Origin: Raphanus sativus
Lineage: Eukaryota > Streptophyta > Magnoliopsida > Brassicales > Brassicaceae
NCBI RefSeq assembly: GCF_000801105.2
Contig: NC_079514.1
Location: forward strand, 248,001 to 312,000
DNA: 64,000 nucleotides
Direction of reading: 5' to 3'
Part shown: positions 48,127 through 59,817 of the stretch, one piece after another
Layout of the letters: every line of letters begins with the position of its first letter
Numbering within the stretch: position 1 is the first letter of the stretch
The notes under the pieces: model-generated
What the model was told of the DNA's origin: nothing
The model's database searches: none
Seen by the model: the letters and a program-made list of their open reading frames with translations, nothing else
Program-made: the position numbers and the translations under genes

Positions 48127-48442
48127 AAATGTAAGAAACTGTGAAAGTTTTAATATATGCGTGCATGGATGGGTCATTACCAACCAAATACGTATCGGTG
48201 ACTTGCCGAATTAACCAACTTACATATCTTTTCTCAAAAAAAAAACTTAGAAGTTATTAGGAATTAATTATACAAACCGAATATTTTAAAATGTGATATT
48301 ATATTAGTTAGAACTTATTTTGAGAATCCCTACCAACCTTGTCGTATTATAGCTCCATAAATACGAACCGTAAACCCTCAAAACTAAATGCCAAGAAGAA
48401 AAAAATCTCACAAAGCCCTTAGTTTTAATTTCTTTTTCGAAG

Positions 48443-50958
48443 ATGAAACCATCTTTTTTCATTTTAACCGTTTTCGCACTTCTCCTATTACCAACCGCCA
48501 TCCCTCACGATTATTCCGATGCTCTGAGAAAGTCAATCCTCTTCTTCGAGGGTCAACGGTCGGGTCGTCTTCCCAAACAACAAAGGATGAACTGGCGTGG
48601 TAACTCTGCACTCAACGACGGCAAAAACCTCAACACCGACCTCGTTGGTGGTTACTACGACGCCGGAGACAACATTAAGTTTCATTTTCCAATGGCTTTT
48701 ACGGCCACGATGCTTGCTTGGAGCTCCATCGACTTCCGAAGTTACATGTCTCATAATGATTTGGGACACAATCACATAGCTCTCAAGTGGGCTACTGATT
48801 ATCTCCTTAAGACTGTCTCACAACTCCCTAGTCGCATTTTCGTCCAAGTACGTACAAATAAACCACCACGCATCGTCGTTTTATCTACTGTAATCAGGAA
48901 TTTGTTTTTCAACATCTATAGACATCATAACACTATCATATCTTTTTGTGTTTGCGCAAAAATTTAATCTCTTTATATTAAGTTCACGTATACAGTAACA
49001 TGCATACAGGCTGTATGATACAGCTATCAAGAATTTGGTTGTCCCCATTTTTGTCGTGCGTTATCATCATTTTAGTAATTTCAAAGTAAAAAAAGAAAAG
49101 AAATCGATGAAAATATGTACTTTTTGTTTTAAAATCTGGTTGGGAATAGTGTATATTACGTAGAAATTGCACTTACTAAGATCTTGATGATATACCTTCA
49201 TAGTATATATAACCATGCATATATAATATTTTGAAATCTGAAGGAAACATTATAGAACTCCAAGGTATATTATGATGACAGAATTGAATTGTATATCATC
49301 ACTGACAGTGAGTAGAAGACTAGAAGTAATCAAATTCTATTGATTAGTTTCTTCTCCTTATATATATATTTTTTTTGTGTGCACACTTCTCCTTATATAT
49401 ATATTATTTATAAGCATACCATAGAGTTTGATGAAAATATATGCGACGTACAGACTAACATTCTAGGATTAATTAATATGGTATAGGTAGGTGAAACAAA
49501 AGCTGACCATAGCTGTTGGGAAAGGCCTGAAGATATGGATACGCCACGAACTGCTTTCGCCTTAAATGCACCAGATCCAGCCTCCGATTTAGCGGGTGAA
49601 ATCGCTGCAGCTCTGGCAGCCGCTTCAATCGCATTCAAACAATCAAGACCTAAATATTCTGAAGTCTTGCTGGATAAAGCCATTGAAACATTTCAGTACG
49701 CAGATTCACATCGAGGTCGTTACACTGATAATCCAAATGTAAACAAAGCCGTTTGCCCTTTCTACTGCAGTGTTAATGGATATGAGGTATTACCTTGGAT
49801 CATTTCAGAATATTTATTGTGATGACAATAAAATTTAATAGGTCTACTCTCGGTTTCAGTTTCATATAAACTGTATATATTATTTTCACATAGGATGAGT
49901 TGCTCTGGGGAGCTGCATGGCTGAGAAGAGCGACTGGTAAAGATTATTACCTAGAGTATTTGGTGAACAATCGTCAAGCTTTCGGTCAAGATTTCAATTA
50001 TTTGGAGTTTGGCTGGGACAACAAATATGGGGGAGTTAATGTTCTCATTGCCAAGGTTTGATCCAACTCTCGCTAATGATCTTCAAGTTCAAAGTAGAAC
50101 CGATCATATAAAAGACATAACCATTGATATATTATTTATTTACTTACATGAGTGTAAGAAGAATATATGTAAACTATATATAAACTTTACATCATCATCA
50201 ATTTCTCTGAACAGGAAATATTTGAAAATGACGTAACTGCGTTAACAGCATATAAAGATGCGGCAGAGGAAATGATGTGTGCATTTTTTCCGGAAACCTC
50301 TGGTCCACACATGAGTTATACACCCGGCGGTCTTCTCTACAAACCGGGCAGTAGCCAGCTCCAGAACACGGCCGCTTTGTCTTTCCTCCTCCTTACCTAC
50401 GCGGATTACCTCTCTAAATCCTCTCAACAACTTAATTGCGGTAACCACCAGTTTCCACCGGATTCTCTTCGTCGCATAGTCAAACAACAGGTAATATTTT
50501 AGCTGGTCATAAAATTATATATGTGAAACAGCAAGATCATTTTGCTTCTTTTTCAGACCAATGGGGAAACTATGTATTTACAGATTCAGTAAAGTTTTAT
50601 CTATATATTCTTTTTTTTTTGGTAGGTGGACTACATTTTGGGAGATAATCCAGTGAAGTTGTCATACATGGTTGGGTATGGTGATCAGTACCCACGACAG
50701 ATCCACCACCGTGGGGCGTCTATACCGTCTGTTAAGGTTCATAGGAATGCGATCGGGTGCCTACAAGGATGGAATATATTCGCATCACCCAATCCAGACC
50801 CCAACATTCTAGTAGGAGCGGTTGTTGGCGGGCCTAACATAGACGATACATTCATTGGAAAACGGACAAATGCTAGCGACACCGAGCCAACGACGTACAT
50901 AAATGCACCTTTAGTTGGTGTCTTTGCGTACTTTAAAAGCAATCCCAACTTCTCTTGA
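48443..50958 (+). CDS. Secreted GH9 class B endo-beta-1,4-glucanase
   Basis: Hydrolyses beta-1,4-glucan in the cell wall with inversion. Exons 48443-48847, 49487-49786, 49894-50055, 50215-50490 and 50626-50958, GT-AG, 491 residues. Signal peptide about 1-20 ([20 protein letters not shown]). The catalytic module follows without a carbohydrate-binding tail, hence class B. Catalytic Asp pair in GGYYDAGDN (Asp73, Asp76). [12 protein letters not shown] substrate-cleft motif. His signature QIHHRGAS (about 405-412). Acid Glu468 in [12 protein letters not shown]. Nothing essential is missing. Position suggests the Arabidopsis tandem cluster At4g39010-At4g38990 (GH9B16-18). A fragment of a second copy lies 156 bp downstream. 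Confidence 0.95.
49351..49405 (-). mobile_element. Micro-retroposon stub in GH9 intron 1
   Basis: A perfect 20-bp repeat cttctccttatatatatatt (49351-49370, 49386-49405) flanks a 15-nt insert T6 + gtgtgcaca. Confidence 0.65.
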
Positions 50959-51114
50959 TTTCAATTCCTTTTCCGTATCTGGAATGTAAAAAATCAATAC
51001 ATACAAAATCAATATATTTTCAGAAATATTGTTTAAATTATATATATATTATTTTTAATTCATCAACTACACTCTCCACATTCAGAGAAAGACACGATAA
51101 ATAAACATAGTCGC

Positions 51115-51282
51115 ATATTAGTAGGTGCGGTGGTCGGCGGGCCAAATGTAGATGATAAATTCGTTGGAGGACGGAACAATGCTAGTGAGACGGAACCGAC
51201 GACTTACATCAACGCACCTTTTGTTGGTCTTTTGGCTTATTTTAATGCCAACAAAAAGTTTAGTATGATTGGCCTGTCTTAA
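51115..51282 (+). pseudogene. 3' fragment of a second GH9 gene
   Basis: A 55-codon open stretch reading [33 protein letters not shown] and [15 protein letters not shown], then a stop at 51280-51282. It aligns with the last part of the GH9 exon 5 but is clearly diverged. It starts in the middle of that exon with nothing homologous before it. This is the remnant of a tandem duplicate removed by deletion. It retains the acid Glu but cannot encode an enzyme. Confidence 0.9.
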
Positions 51283-52030
51283 GATTTTTCAAACAAAAAC
51301 AGCTTGTTTATGATTAGGGTATGAATGTGATGCAGATAGATAATTAAAAAAAATCTGAAATTTTTATTGCTTATTTTATTAATGATACTAGTTAAAGACA
51401 CAATTATCTTTATTGTTTTAAGGTTTTATAATTTTTTATATAGTTATTTATACTTTTAACTTTGTATTCAGAATGTGCATATACTTATTACTGATATCAT
51501 ACAATGAATTACAGAAAAGAAGATTAAGGGATATTTAGGGTCTAAAGGGTGATATAGGATATTAAGAGGAATAATCAATTCTACTCATTCCTTAAAAATT
51601 ACAATGTTTATGAAATTTTTTTGTTGTGTTTGATTCTTTGTCGTTCTTTAAATTTTAAGAATCATATAACAGAAAAAAATTCTTATCAAAATTGAAATGA
51701 AACAATAGTAATAAACATTTCTTTCCATTACTTTTATTTTGTTCCTATTGATTTTTTTTCTATTTTTTTCTATTCACTTTCTAATGGCCACCGGTTAGAA
51801 ATTTAATCGTGCTTTGCATATACATTGTGAGCTTGAATTAGGAGGCTTTTCAGTAAATATGATCAGAAAGATTTGGGGTATTGGTTAATTTCATTTGAAA
51901 ATGATATCGACCTAGTGATTTTTTCTTCCCTTATCAAATCACCGGTTTTGCAAATCCATAAGTTGTGACCACTATATTTTATTAGAAATATATATATGAA
52001 GCGTTTGTTTTTGAGAGCCACATCATGACA

Positions 52031-52246
52031 ACATGGGAAATAGACTAGTAATAAGAAAATTAACAGTGTTTCTTCTCTGTTAAAAAGAATACTTTTGAAG
52101 AAAAAACATGTATATTTTCTTCAACTACTCTATGGTATTTGTATTATTTTATGTTTGTTGTTTTATTGTTTCTGAATATTTTGTATGTAATTTTAACATT
52201 TATATAAATAAAACAGTTGTTAAAAAAACATGGGAATAGACTAGTA
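52031..52246 (+). mobile_element. 177-bp poly(A)-ended insert with about 19-bp target duplication
   Basis: acatgggaaatagactagta (52031-52050) and acatgggaatagactagta (52228-52246) differ by one A and bound 52051-52227. The insert ends tgttaaaaaaa. It has no box A/B and no coding potential. It is either a truncated LINE tail or an unknown short retroposon. Confidence 0.6.
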
Positions 52247-52281
52247 AGTAGTAATACAAGAGACATACAATTCAAGAAAAC

Positions 52282-52324
52282 AAAAATTATACATAAGTTT
52301 TTTTTTTGTAAAAAAATTATACAT
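52282..52324 (-). mobile_element. Micro-retroposon stub upstream of FBA2
   Basis: A 13-bp repeat aaaaattatacat (52282-52294, 52312-52324) flanks a 17-nt insert aag + T10 + gtaa. The A-rich repeat makes the boundaries uncertain. Confidence 0.45.
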
Positions 52325-52595
52325 TAATTATTACCTGATATATATGGTCTACGGTGCTATGCTACATATTAATTCTATAAAGGTTTTATACATATTTTTG
52401 TCCATGCTAACAGCATAAATGTATTTTTTTCCCACAATCTTGTCATGAACGAATCTTTACTTTTTTGGTATCGATTATTTTCTGTATAAGCAAACAAAAA
52501 ATAAACAAGCAAAACATGTAACGACTGGTATGGCATAAAAGGAGCAGCGACTCCGTGGCATTTTCTTGAATTGTGAGTAATACAAGATTACGGTC

Positions 52596-52601
52596 CACGT
52601 G
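52596..52601. promoter_or_regulatory. G-box (CACGTG) in the FBA2 promoter
   Basis: ccacgtgg sits about 60 bp upstream of an ATATAAAT motif (52656-52663) and 200 bp before the ATG. G-boxes are bound by bZIP and PIF-type bHLH factors and are common in light-regulated photosynthesis genes. Function is inferred. Confidence 0.55.
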
Positions 52602-52797
52602 GCGGAGTGTAATTGGCAAGGTTACATGAACCTCAGATAACTGATCTAGTGAGAAATATAAATCCAAAAGATGGGAGAGTGAGGTTACTCCTCCTCAGAG
52701 ATAAGGTGGTGTGGTGTCATCATAAGCTCATTCACTGTGCGTCTCTCAAACAAACCAAAGGCAGAGAGAAGAGAATAGAGATAACATTTAACAAAAG

Positions 52798-54835
52798 ATG
52801 GCATCAACCTCACTCCTCAAGGCATCTCCAGTGTTGGACAAATCTGAGTGGGTCAAGGGCCAAAGCGTTCTCTTCCGTCAGCCATCTTCCGCCGCCGTTG
52901 TCCTAAGCAACCGTGCCACCTCCCTTACCGTCCGTGCCGCTTCTTCCTATGCCGATGAGCTTGTTAAGACAGCGGTTAGTACTCCCACACACATAATCTC
53001 TTCTTTGCCACGTGTCATATCTGCATGATTCATAAAGGACCTTTGTTCTTTTGACCTTTTGAATTGGAATGTCTATTTAACTAATTATGTTCTATTTTCA
53101 CCTTTTACTCTCTGTTGTTACGTTCAATACTAAAACACGATTCAGAGTTTTATTAGTCGAGTACAGATTTTAGTTTCTTTTTTGGTTATTGTGTAGAAAA
53201 ATTAGTAGAAAATAACTCGAATTACAAATACAGTTCGATCAAACAAAATCTGACAGTTGTAAAAAAAAATGAAAATGAAACTTTATATGATTACGTGTTT
53301 TGGTGTTGGGAAGCAGAAAACAATTGCGTCTCCGGGACGCGGAATCTTGGCGATGGACGAGTCGAACGCGACTTGTGGGAAGCGTTTGGACTCGATAGGG
53401 CTAGAGAACACTGAGGCAAACCGTCAAGCATACAGGACATTGCTGGTCTCTGCACCAGGACTCGGACAGTACATCTCAGGTGCAATCCTGTTCGAGGAGA
53501 CTCTGTATCAGTCTACCACCGAAGGCAAGAAAATGGTCGACGTCCTCGTCGAGCAGAACATCGTCCCCGGTATCAAAGTCGACAAGGTATCACTAAAATT
53601 AAATGCATGCTTATTATATATATACACCAAACGGGGTGATTGAATCTTGATTAGAGGAATATTCTAAACGAGTTGTAACTATTTATGGAATTAGGGTTTG
53701 GTGCCACTTGTTGGCTCCAACAATGAGTCATGGTGCCAAGGACTCGATGGTCTATCCTCTCGTACCGCTGCTTACTACCAACAGGGTGCTCGTTTCGCCA
53801 AATGGTATAGAGTAGTGTACCCTCTGTTCCTCCTCAAAATGTTTCCTCTCGGGTTGAATTTGTTAATGACTTTTGTACCCTTGATGGTTTGGTTTAGGCG
53901 TACTGTCGTGAGCATTCCCAACGGTCCGTCTGCTCTCGCTGTGAAAGAAGCTGCCTGGGGACTTGCTCGATACGCTGCCATTTCACAGGTAAAAATACAT
54001 TGCTTCTCTTTCAAGCAACAGGTTAGATCGGATTCTTTTTAAGATGATATTTCACACGCGGAGGATTGTAACCTTTTCAGGACAGTGGATTGGTTCCAAT
54101 AGTGGAGCCAGAGATATTGTTGGACGGAGAACACGACATTGACAGGACTTACGAAGTGGCAGAGAAGGTTTGGGCTGAGGTTTTCTTTTACCTTGCTCAG
54201 AACAATGTCATGTTTGAAGGTATTTTCGTTACTAGTATATGGAGCTGTTTATCTTATACCAGTTGCAATGTCCTAATTAATATTAATCAACATCTTGTAC
54301 AAATCAAAGGTATCCTCCTGAAGCCGAGCATGGTGACTCCCGGAGCCGAGTCTAAGGACAGAGCTACTCCTGAACAAGTTGCCTCCTACACCCTTAAGCT
54401 CCTCCGCAACAGAATCCCTCCAGCCGTCCCTGGAATCATGGCAAGCTCTATTGGATTTTTAAATGACTTTTTTTTTATTTGATGAGGAAAACCTAGATCA
54501 TGGTTTGCTTGAGGTAAAAGTTAAGTTGTTTGTGTTTTTTCTTTTTCTTTTTGCAGTTCTTGTCCGGAGGACAGTCTGAGTTGGAGGCAACTTTGAACCT
54601 GAACGCGATGAACCAGGCACCAAACCCGTGGCACGTGTCCTTCTCCTACGCACGTGCTCTGCAGAACACTTGTCTGAAGACATGGGGAGGCAGAGCTGAG
54701 AACGTGAACGCAGCTCAGACCACTCTCTTGGCTCGAGCCAAGGCCAATTCATTGGCTCAGCTCGGAAAATACACCGGAGAAGGTGAGTCTGATGGGGCTA
54801 AGGAGGGTATGTTCGTCAAAGACTACACCTACTGA
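52798..54835 (+). CDS. FBA2: Plastid class I fructose-1,6-bisphosphate aldolase
   Basis: Calvin-Benson cycle enzyme of the stroma. It condenses DHAP with GAP, or with erythrose-4-phosphate, through a lysine Schiff base. Seven exons: 52798-52974, 53317-53586, 53695-53804, 53898-53988, 54081-54219, 54310-54440 and 54557-54835, giving 398 residues, the same as I recall for Arabidopsis FBA2 (At4g38970). The transit peptide ends near [13 protein letters not shown]. The barrel contains [44 protein letters not shown] and the active-site Lys267 in GILLKPSMV. The C-terminal swing arm ends [11 protein letters not shown] with the functional terminal Tyr. Intron 6 (54441-54556) starts with GC instead of GT (ATG|GCAAGC). 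All other introns are GT-AG. Reading through it would break the conserved [11 protein letters not shown] junction. Confidence 0.97.
54441..54556 (+). other. GC-AG intron of FBA2
   Basis: Donor ATG|GCAAGC, acceptor TTTTGCAG|TTC. The surrounding protein junction PGIM-FLSGG is invariant in plastid aldolases, which fixes both borders. GC-AG introns are a known minority class spliced by the major spliceosome. Confidence 0.9.
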
Positions 54836-55548
54836 AGACAACAATGTTGAAGAGGAGGTCAACGAAGCAAATGTTTTACTTACATTTGTTTTTTGAGTTT
54901 GGTTGTGTTATTATCATATGTCAAAAACACTTATATTTTCTCTGCTTAAATTTGCATTAGCTACTCCTTTTAATATATTGAAGTTATCTTATCTTGAATC
55001 TTTCATCATTTAAACTTGAATCCCACTTCGCCACCTCTTCATTATCATTTCTAAAGAATATTACCATCGGTTGCTTACATAATTGGTTTGATTTGCACAG
55101 CTCTAAGTCTAACCACATAATGCATCATCAATTATCTTAAAGTAATATAATTTTGAAATCTACAAATAGAAAGACATATATGAATACTACTTGGGTTTTG
55201 TTCCATTCCTGGTACTAAGTTGTATATATTTTTTGTGATAGGGAGAGTTTGTGAATATATACTTTATTTTCGAAAGGATTTTTATAAAAAGAAAAATAAA
55301 GAAAGAAAGCGGAAATAAATAAATTGTTCAGAATTTTCAGGTATGTTAGCTTATACATTGGTGTGAGCTATTTCCTTTAAACTAAGAGATAATGCACAAA
55401 CAAGGCAACGAACCTGCCTTCTTTCTCCAGCAATAAAAACATGACTTACACCCACCAGGCCCTGCAAAAACAATCATCGTAATCAAAAAAAGGAAGAAAA
55501 CGTGAACTTCCCATTTTTTTTTACAGAAGATTATCAGTCTCACCTATA
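54836..55548. other. Convergent 3' spacer, FBA2 and BBX19
   Basis: Both 3' UTRs. A donor directly after the BBX19 stop (at 55542, minus) and an acceptor at 55462 indicate a 3' UTR intron for BBX19. No further gene was seen. Confidence 0.55.
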
Positions 55549-56959
55549 TCACTTCTCAGGCTCTCGTTTAAAGGGTACAACACCTGGAGTCTCGTGATTG
55601 TTCGTGTTATTTACATCGATACCCTGCTCATTTTAGAAACAAAAAAATGATTATATATTTTTATATATATATAGAGTCATAGAGAGAGAGAGATTAATAA
55701 GTACATGGTTATTTGATGATGGCTCATGTAGTCTTTGAGGGTTAGAGTTGAGATCAATCATTTCGTCATCAGTCTTGCCATTAGCTTCACCGTTTGCATT
55801 TGCAGAGAGTCTTTGGTTTTGCAAATTGTCTCTCGTATTGTTTGATTTAGGCTTGTCCCCTGGAAACTACATATGAAACACAAAAGATGATAGTGATTGT
55901 GTTTCTTTAGCGTGTGAGAAACTGAAACATAAACATAAAAAAAAAGAAATGAAGAAACCTCAATTCTCTGTCTGAGCAAAAGAAAACGGCCGTGTGTTCG
56001 CTTGCCACCAACATGTACAACCATGTCACATTGAAGACAAAGCGAACTACCGTCTATCTCGCAGTAAAAGAAGGCTGTTTCTCACAACGCCAAAGAGAGC
56101 AAAAGAATGAGAGATTTGAGTGGGAAAAATGAGAGTAAAGATAGATAGATGATACCAGGAGCATTCTCGCAAATATCGCAGCAGGGGGCATTGCTTGGTT
56201 CGGCTAAACCTACACGTACATGCCGACTAGCTAGCTTATTGCACATATGTACCTGAAAGAAGACACATAATAACAGAGTCATTTTCAGTCAAAGCCCATT
56301 GGAAGGCTACTCAGAGGTTAACTAAGGACTCTCGAGAAGGACTATAAAGTGTTACCCATGTAAAGTAAGTAAAGATTAATCGCAAATTTTGATTAGTATT
56401 TTTTGTGTTTCTCCACAAGTAGTTAAGCTAAATGCAAAAACTTAGGAAACAAAAACACATATATCCCTGCAATGGACGAGAGAGAGAGTAATCACTGAAA
56501 TGGTAGAGCAGCAAATACTTTGAAACTCGTAAAACATGAATTCATCTCCACCAAATTGAGAAACAATGCAAAAACTATTTCCGTTTTTTTTTCCAATACC
56601 CATTCTACTTGAAAAAGCAATTTGATCAACAGAGTCTAAAGAAGTAACCATCTAAGCACAAAAAAAAAAGTTGCATAGTTTTAAATCACTCGTTGAGACA
56701 AAAGTCAAAATGAAGAAGAAGAAACACAGGTCTGAACCAAATTGAGAAAAATCCACAGGTAACAAAGAAAGACTCGATCTTTCACGAACCCACCACCACC
56801 ACTATCAGAGACACAACCAAAAGAAAAAAAAAGGGAAGGGAAGGGAAGGGAAGGGGGGCTTTTTACTTTTTCATCGCAGGCGCGGCAAAGGGCAGCTTCA
56901 TCGGCAGCGCAGAAGACGATAGCAGCTGCGTTCTCGCACGCATCGCACAATATCCTCAT
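55549..56959 (-). CDS. BBX19: Double B-box zinc-finger protein BBX19
   Basis: Light and flowering regulator. Arabidopsis BBX19 (At4g38960) binds CONSTANS and ELF3 and acts in photomorphogenesis. Exons 56867-56959, 56156-56252, 55959-56074, 55705-55866 and 55549-55623, GT-AG, 180 residues. First B-box about 5-47 ([35 protein letters not shown]). Second about 56-98 ([35 protein letters not shown]). All zinc ligands are present. There is no CCT domain, as expected for this subgroup. The tail carries [12 protein letters not shown] and ends [12 protein letters not shown] (GGGAA)n run lies in intron 1. It corresponds to At4g38960, next to FBA2 as in Arabidopsis. Confidence 0.96.
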
Positions 56960-57515
56960 CCCTTTCCTTTTTTTTTCTCTCTCTCACTCCACCTTCTTCA
57001 CTACAGAACCTCCCCAGATTGCAACTGAAAGTGGGACTATGTATAAATCAGATTAATTGATTAAAGGGTTTGGTACTAATCAATCAAGTGAGAAGAAGAT
57101 GAAGAAGGGAAAAGAAAGAAAAAGATTATTATGCCCTCCTCTCCCTCCTTTTTAAAATCTTTTTCTACGATGGAGGAGGAGACACCACAAGGAAAGACGA
57201 ATCAAATCCCACGCGCCCTCACTATCACTTATCCTTTACTCGCTGTTTTACAGACTTAATAACACTGTTTAATCACTGTTTTTTAGTCATTAATAAAAAT
57301 TAGTTAGTCAGCGCGCCTAACTTAACATGACAATGTTAGTTATAACTTTGAGTTGGGTATATATATGTCTTTCGATTTGTATAAAACTCCACTTAAAGAC
57401 AGAGATAATGATGTGGACTATAGCTAATCGTCAAGACAAAAGACTAGTCTGAAGAAGGTCATTGATGTGTCTCCCTGAAGCAAACTCCTCCTTGTGTTTC
57501 CTTCCTTAGGTGGGT

Positions 57516-57571
57516 GAATGTATCACTCTATCTTTTTTTTTTCCCAATGAAATGAATGAATCACTCTATCT
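57516..57571 (-). mobile_element. Micro-retroposon stub
   Basis: gaatg(t/a)atcactctatct occurs at 57516-57533 and 57554-57571 (18 bp, one mismatch) and flanks a 20-nt insert T9 + cccaatgaaat. Confidence 0.5.
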
Positions 57572-59770
57572 GTCTCTCTGATTTGTTTATTTTGCCATTC
57601 ATTATTTATTATTATGTTCTTCCATCTTTATAATTATATATGAATGATTGATTATTTTATCTCAATTTGTGTTAAAGGTAACAGCGGTGCATTATATTTA
57701 CGACTTGTTGTGCCTATTTTTTCTTTAAGATTTTATATATAGAGTAAAATGAGAGCCACAAGAGGAAATGAAAAAAGAAAGGACAAGAAGGTGGGTGGGC
57801 CAAATGTCACCAGCCGTTTAGAAAAATTGGTGGTCGAGAAGTTGTCGCAAGCAACTCTCATGACTCTTCTTGTGGTCTTCCTTTAAAGCTCTCCTTACCT
57901 ATATTCGGATTTGGCTAAGATCTATTAATAGTTATGTTAGATTTTCTTCAGATTTTTTCCTCGCTTCTTTAACTTTTTTTCCCAATGAATCTCCATGGCA
58001 TGTCGAATTTTACGTTCTTAGGTCATCTTCAAAGAAACACCAAAATACTAATTTTGGTAAAATTTCATTTTCAGTGAGACACTAAAAATTATATCATTCT
58101 ACCAAATTTGGTGTAGTATAAATGATGTAACACCATTTATCACACTAATTATTTTTTATTTAATATAAATAGATTAGTTTTTAATAATTAGTATAAACCT
58201 ATAGTTAAAATGAATATATCATAATATTTTGTGTATTTATTATATTTTCACATCACCAAAACATTAAACTATTATTGTATTTTATATTTTAACTAATAAA
58301 ACTAAATAAGTAATATCATTTACATTAAATTGTAGCAAAATATAAAATGTTTTTTTAATAAAATTTTAATTTTAACTAATATTTTAAATAAAATAAATAA
58401 AATATACAAATTAACTAAAATAACATATATGAATAAATAGAAAGATAATTACCAAATTTTAATAAATAAATATAAGAACTATATTTGATAAATATAGTTA
58501 GCCAATTATAATAATTAATGTATTAAATTACCTAAAAATTAATAATAAAATATTATTTTAGTGTAGAATTTGATGTGATGGTCGAAGACCGAAAATAAAA
58601 GTTAACATCAAAATAATTTAACATTATACTTGGTATTATAGTCAGAGATGCATTTATTTTAAATCGACGCATTTAATTGGTATATACAAAAATGCCTCAT
58701 GATGGGTACGAAGTATACCCAGGTTGAAAGAGAATACCTAGACACTTCTGAACATCACAGTGATGCAATATTCCATATGTTCCACTAAGATACATATTTT
58801 TGAATATTCACATTTATTAAGAAAACATTTTAAATTTTGATCATAAGTATATTAATTTTTTTTGTTTAACTATTCTCATAAGTGGTAACCAATCAAAATT
58901 TAATAAACACAATTAAATTTTATGAAATTTACTATTTATTAATATTGAATATATTGAGAATATTAAAAATTGATAGTTTGAAACATTTTTTTTCTACAAT
59001 ATAGATCATATTGAAACAGAGGGAATATATTATATGCCCCTACATCAGTCTCACAAATTACTGATAAACAGAGAGCCTCCAAAGTACATGATGCGAAGAT
59101 GAACACAAAACCAAGAAATTGGTAAGTATTGAAACACTAGCTAGTTTGTACACATCCCCTTATTATTAAAAAGGAAGCAATTAGAAAAAATAATCTTAGT
59201 TGAGTAAACTATTTACTATGTTGCCATTTTGATGATGTGTCAATCTATCATGCAGCCTCATCCCTTTATTAAAACTATCCTCAAAACACTAGATTAATTA
59301 CACTTTGGGTCATTGGTAATACTATAGAATATTTCATTTCATTACGTATTGACAAAAATGGTTGTAACTACATCTGTTGGAGTCCGATTAATTATAGTGT
59401 GACACTTATACGCAAGATTCAAATACATATTATAATATATTGTTTGATGTAATTTTCAAGTACATTGAGACCCAGTTATAATACCAATTGTATAGTATTA
59501 TAGTATTACAAATGTGATGTATGCTGCATAAATTAGTTTGTCTAATTTGTATGTTACAAGTACATTGCTCGACCCAAATACTAATCATATAATATTACAA
59601 ATGTGTTACACTTTGCATAAATTGTTATAGTCTACTTTATGTGCTATATTTCACGTACATGAACATTGTAGTATTTTGTGTTTATATTTGTTACGAAATA
59701 TATTGCGTTTTTGAGTTTCATTATAGAGCATCAAACCGATCCATTGAATGTATTATCTTACACATTGAAA

Positions 59771-59817
59771 ATATTATGTAACTCTTAGTTCAAAAAAAAA
59801 ATATATTATGTAACTCT
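59771..59817 (+). mobile_element. Micro-retroposon stub
   Basis: A perfect 15-bp repeat atattatgtaactct (59771-59785, 59803-59817) flanks a 17-nt insert tagttc + A10 + t. Confidence 0.6.

Larger units (their letters stand above)
46014..48442. other. Spacer between the CCHC gene and GH9, AT-rich
   Basis: 46014-46400 holds the CCHC leader and promoter (atgggct near 46373). The rest is AT-rich. A partial MITE-like unit starts taagagcatctccaat at about 47342 and ends near 47582 (ggattaaagatgttt). Two micro-retroposon stubs are listed separately. No gene was seen. Confidence 0.5.
51283..52797. other. Spacer upstream of FBA2
   Basis: AT-rich, with two target-site-flanked inserts listed separately and the FBA2 promoter from about 52550 onward. 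No gene was seen. Confidence 0.5.

Noticed and set aside
58984..59030. ttgaaaca repeated around T8 + ctacaatatag
   Set aside because: The 8-bp repeat is not significant.
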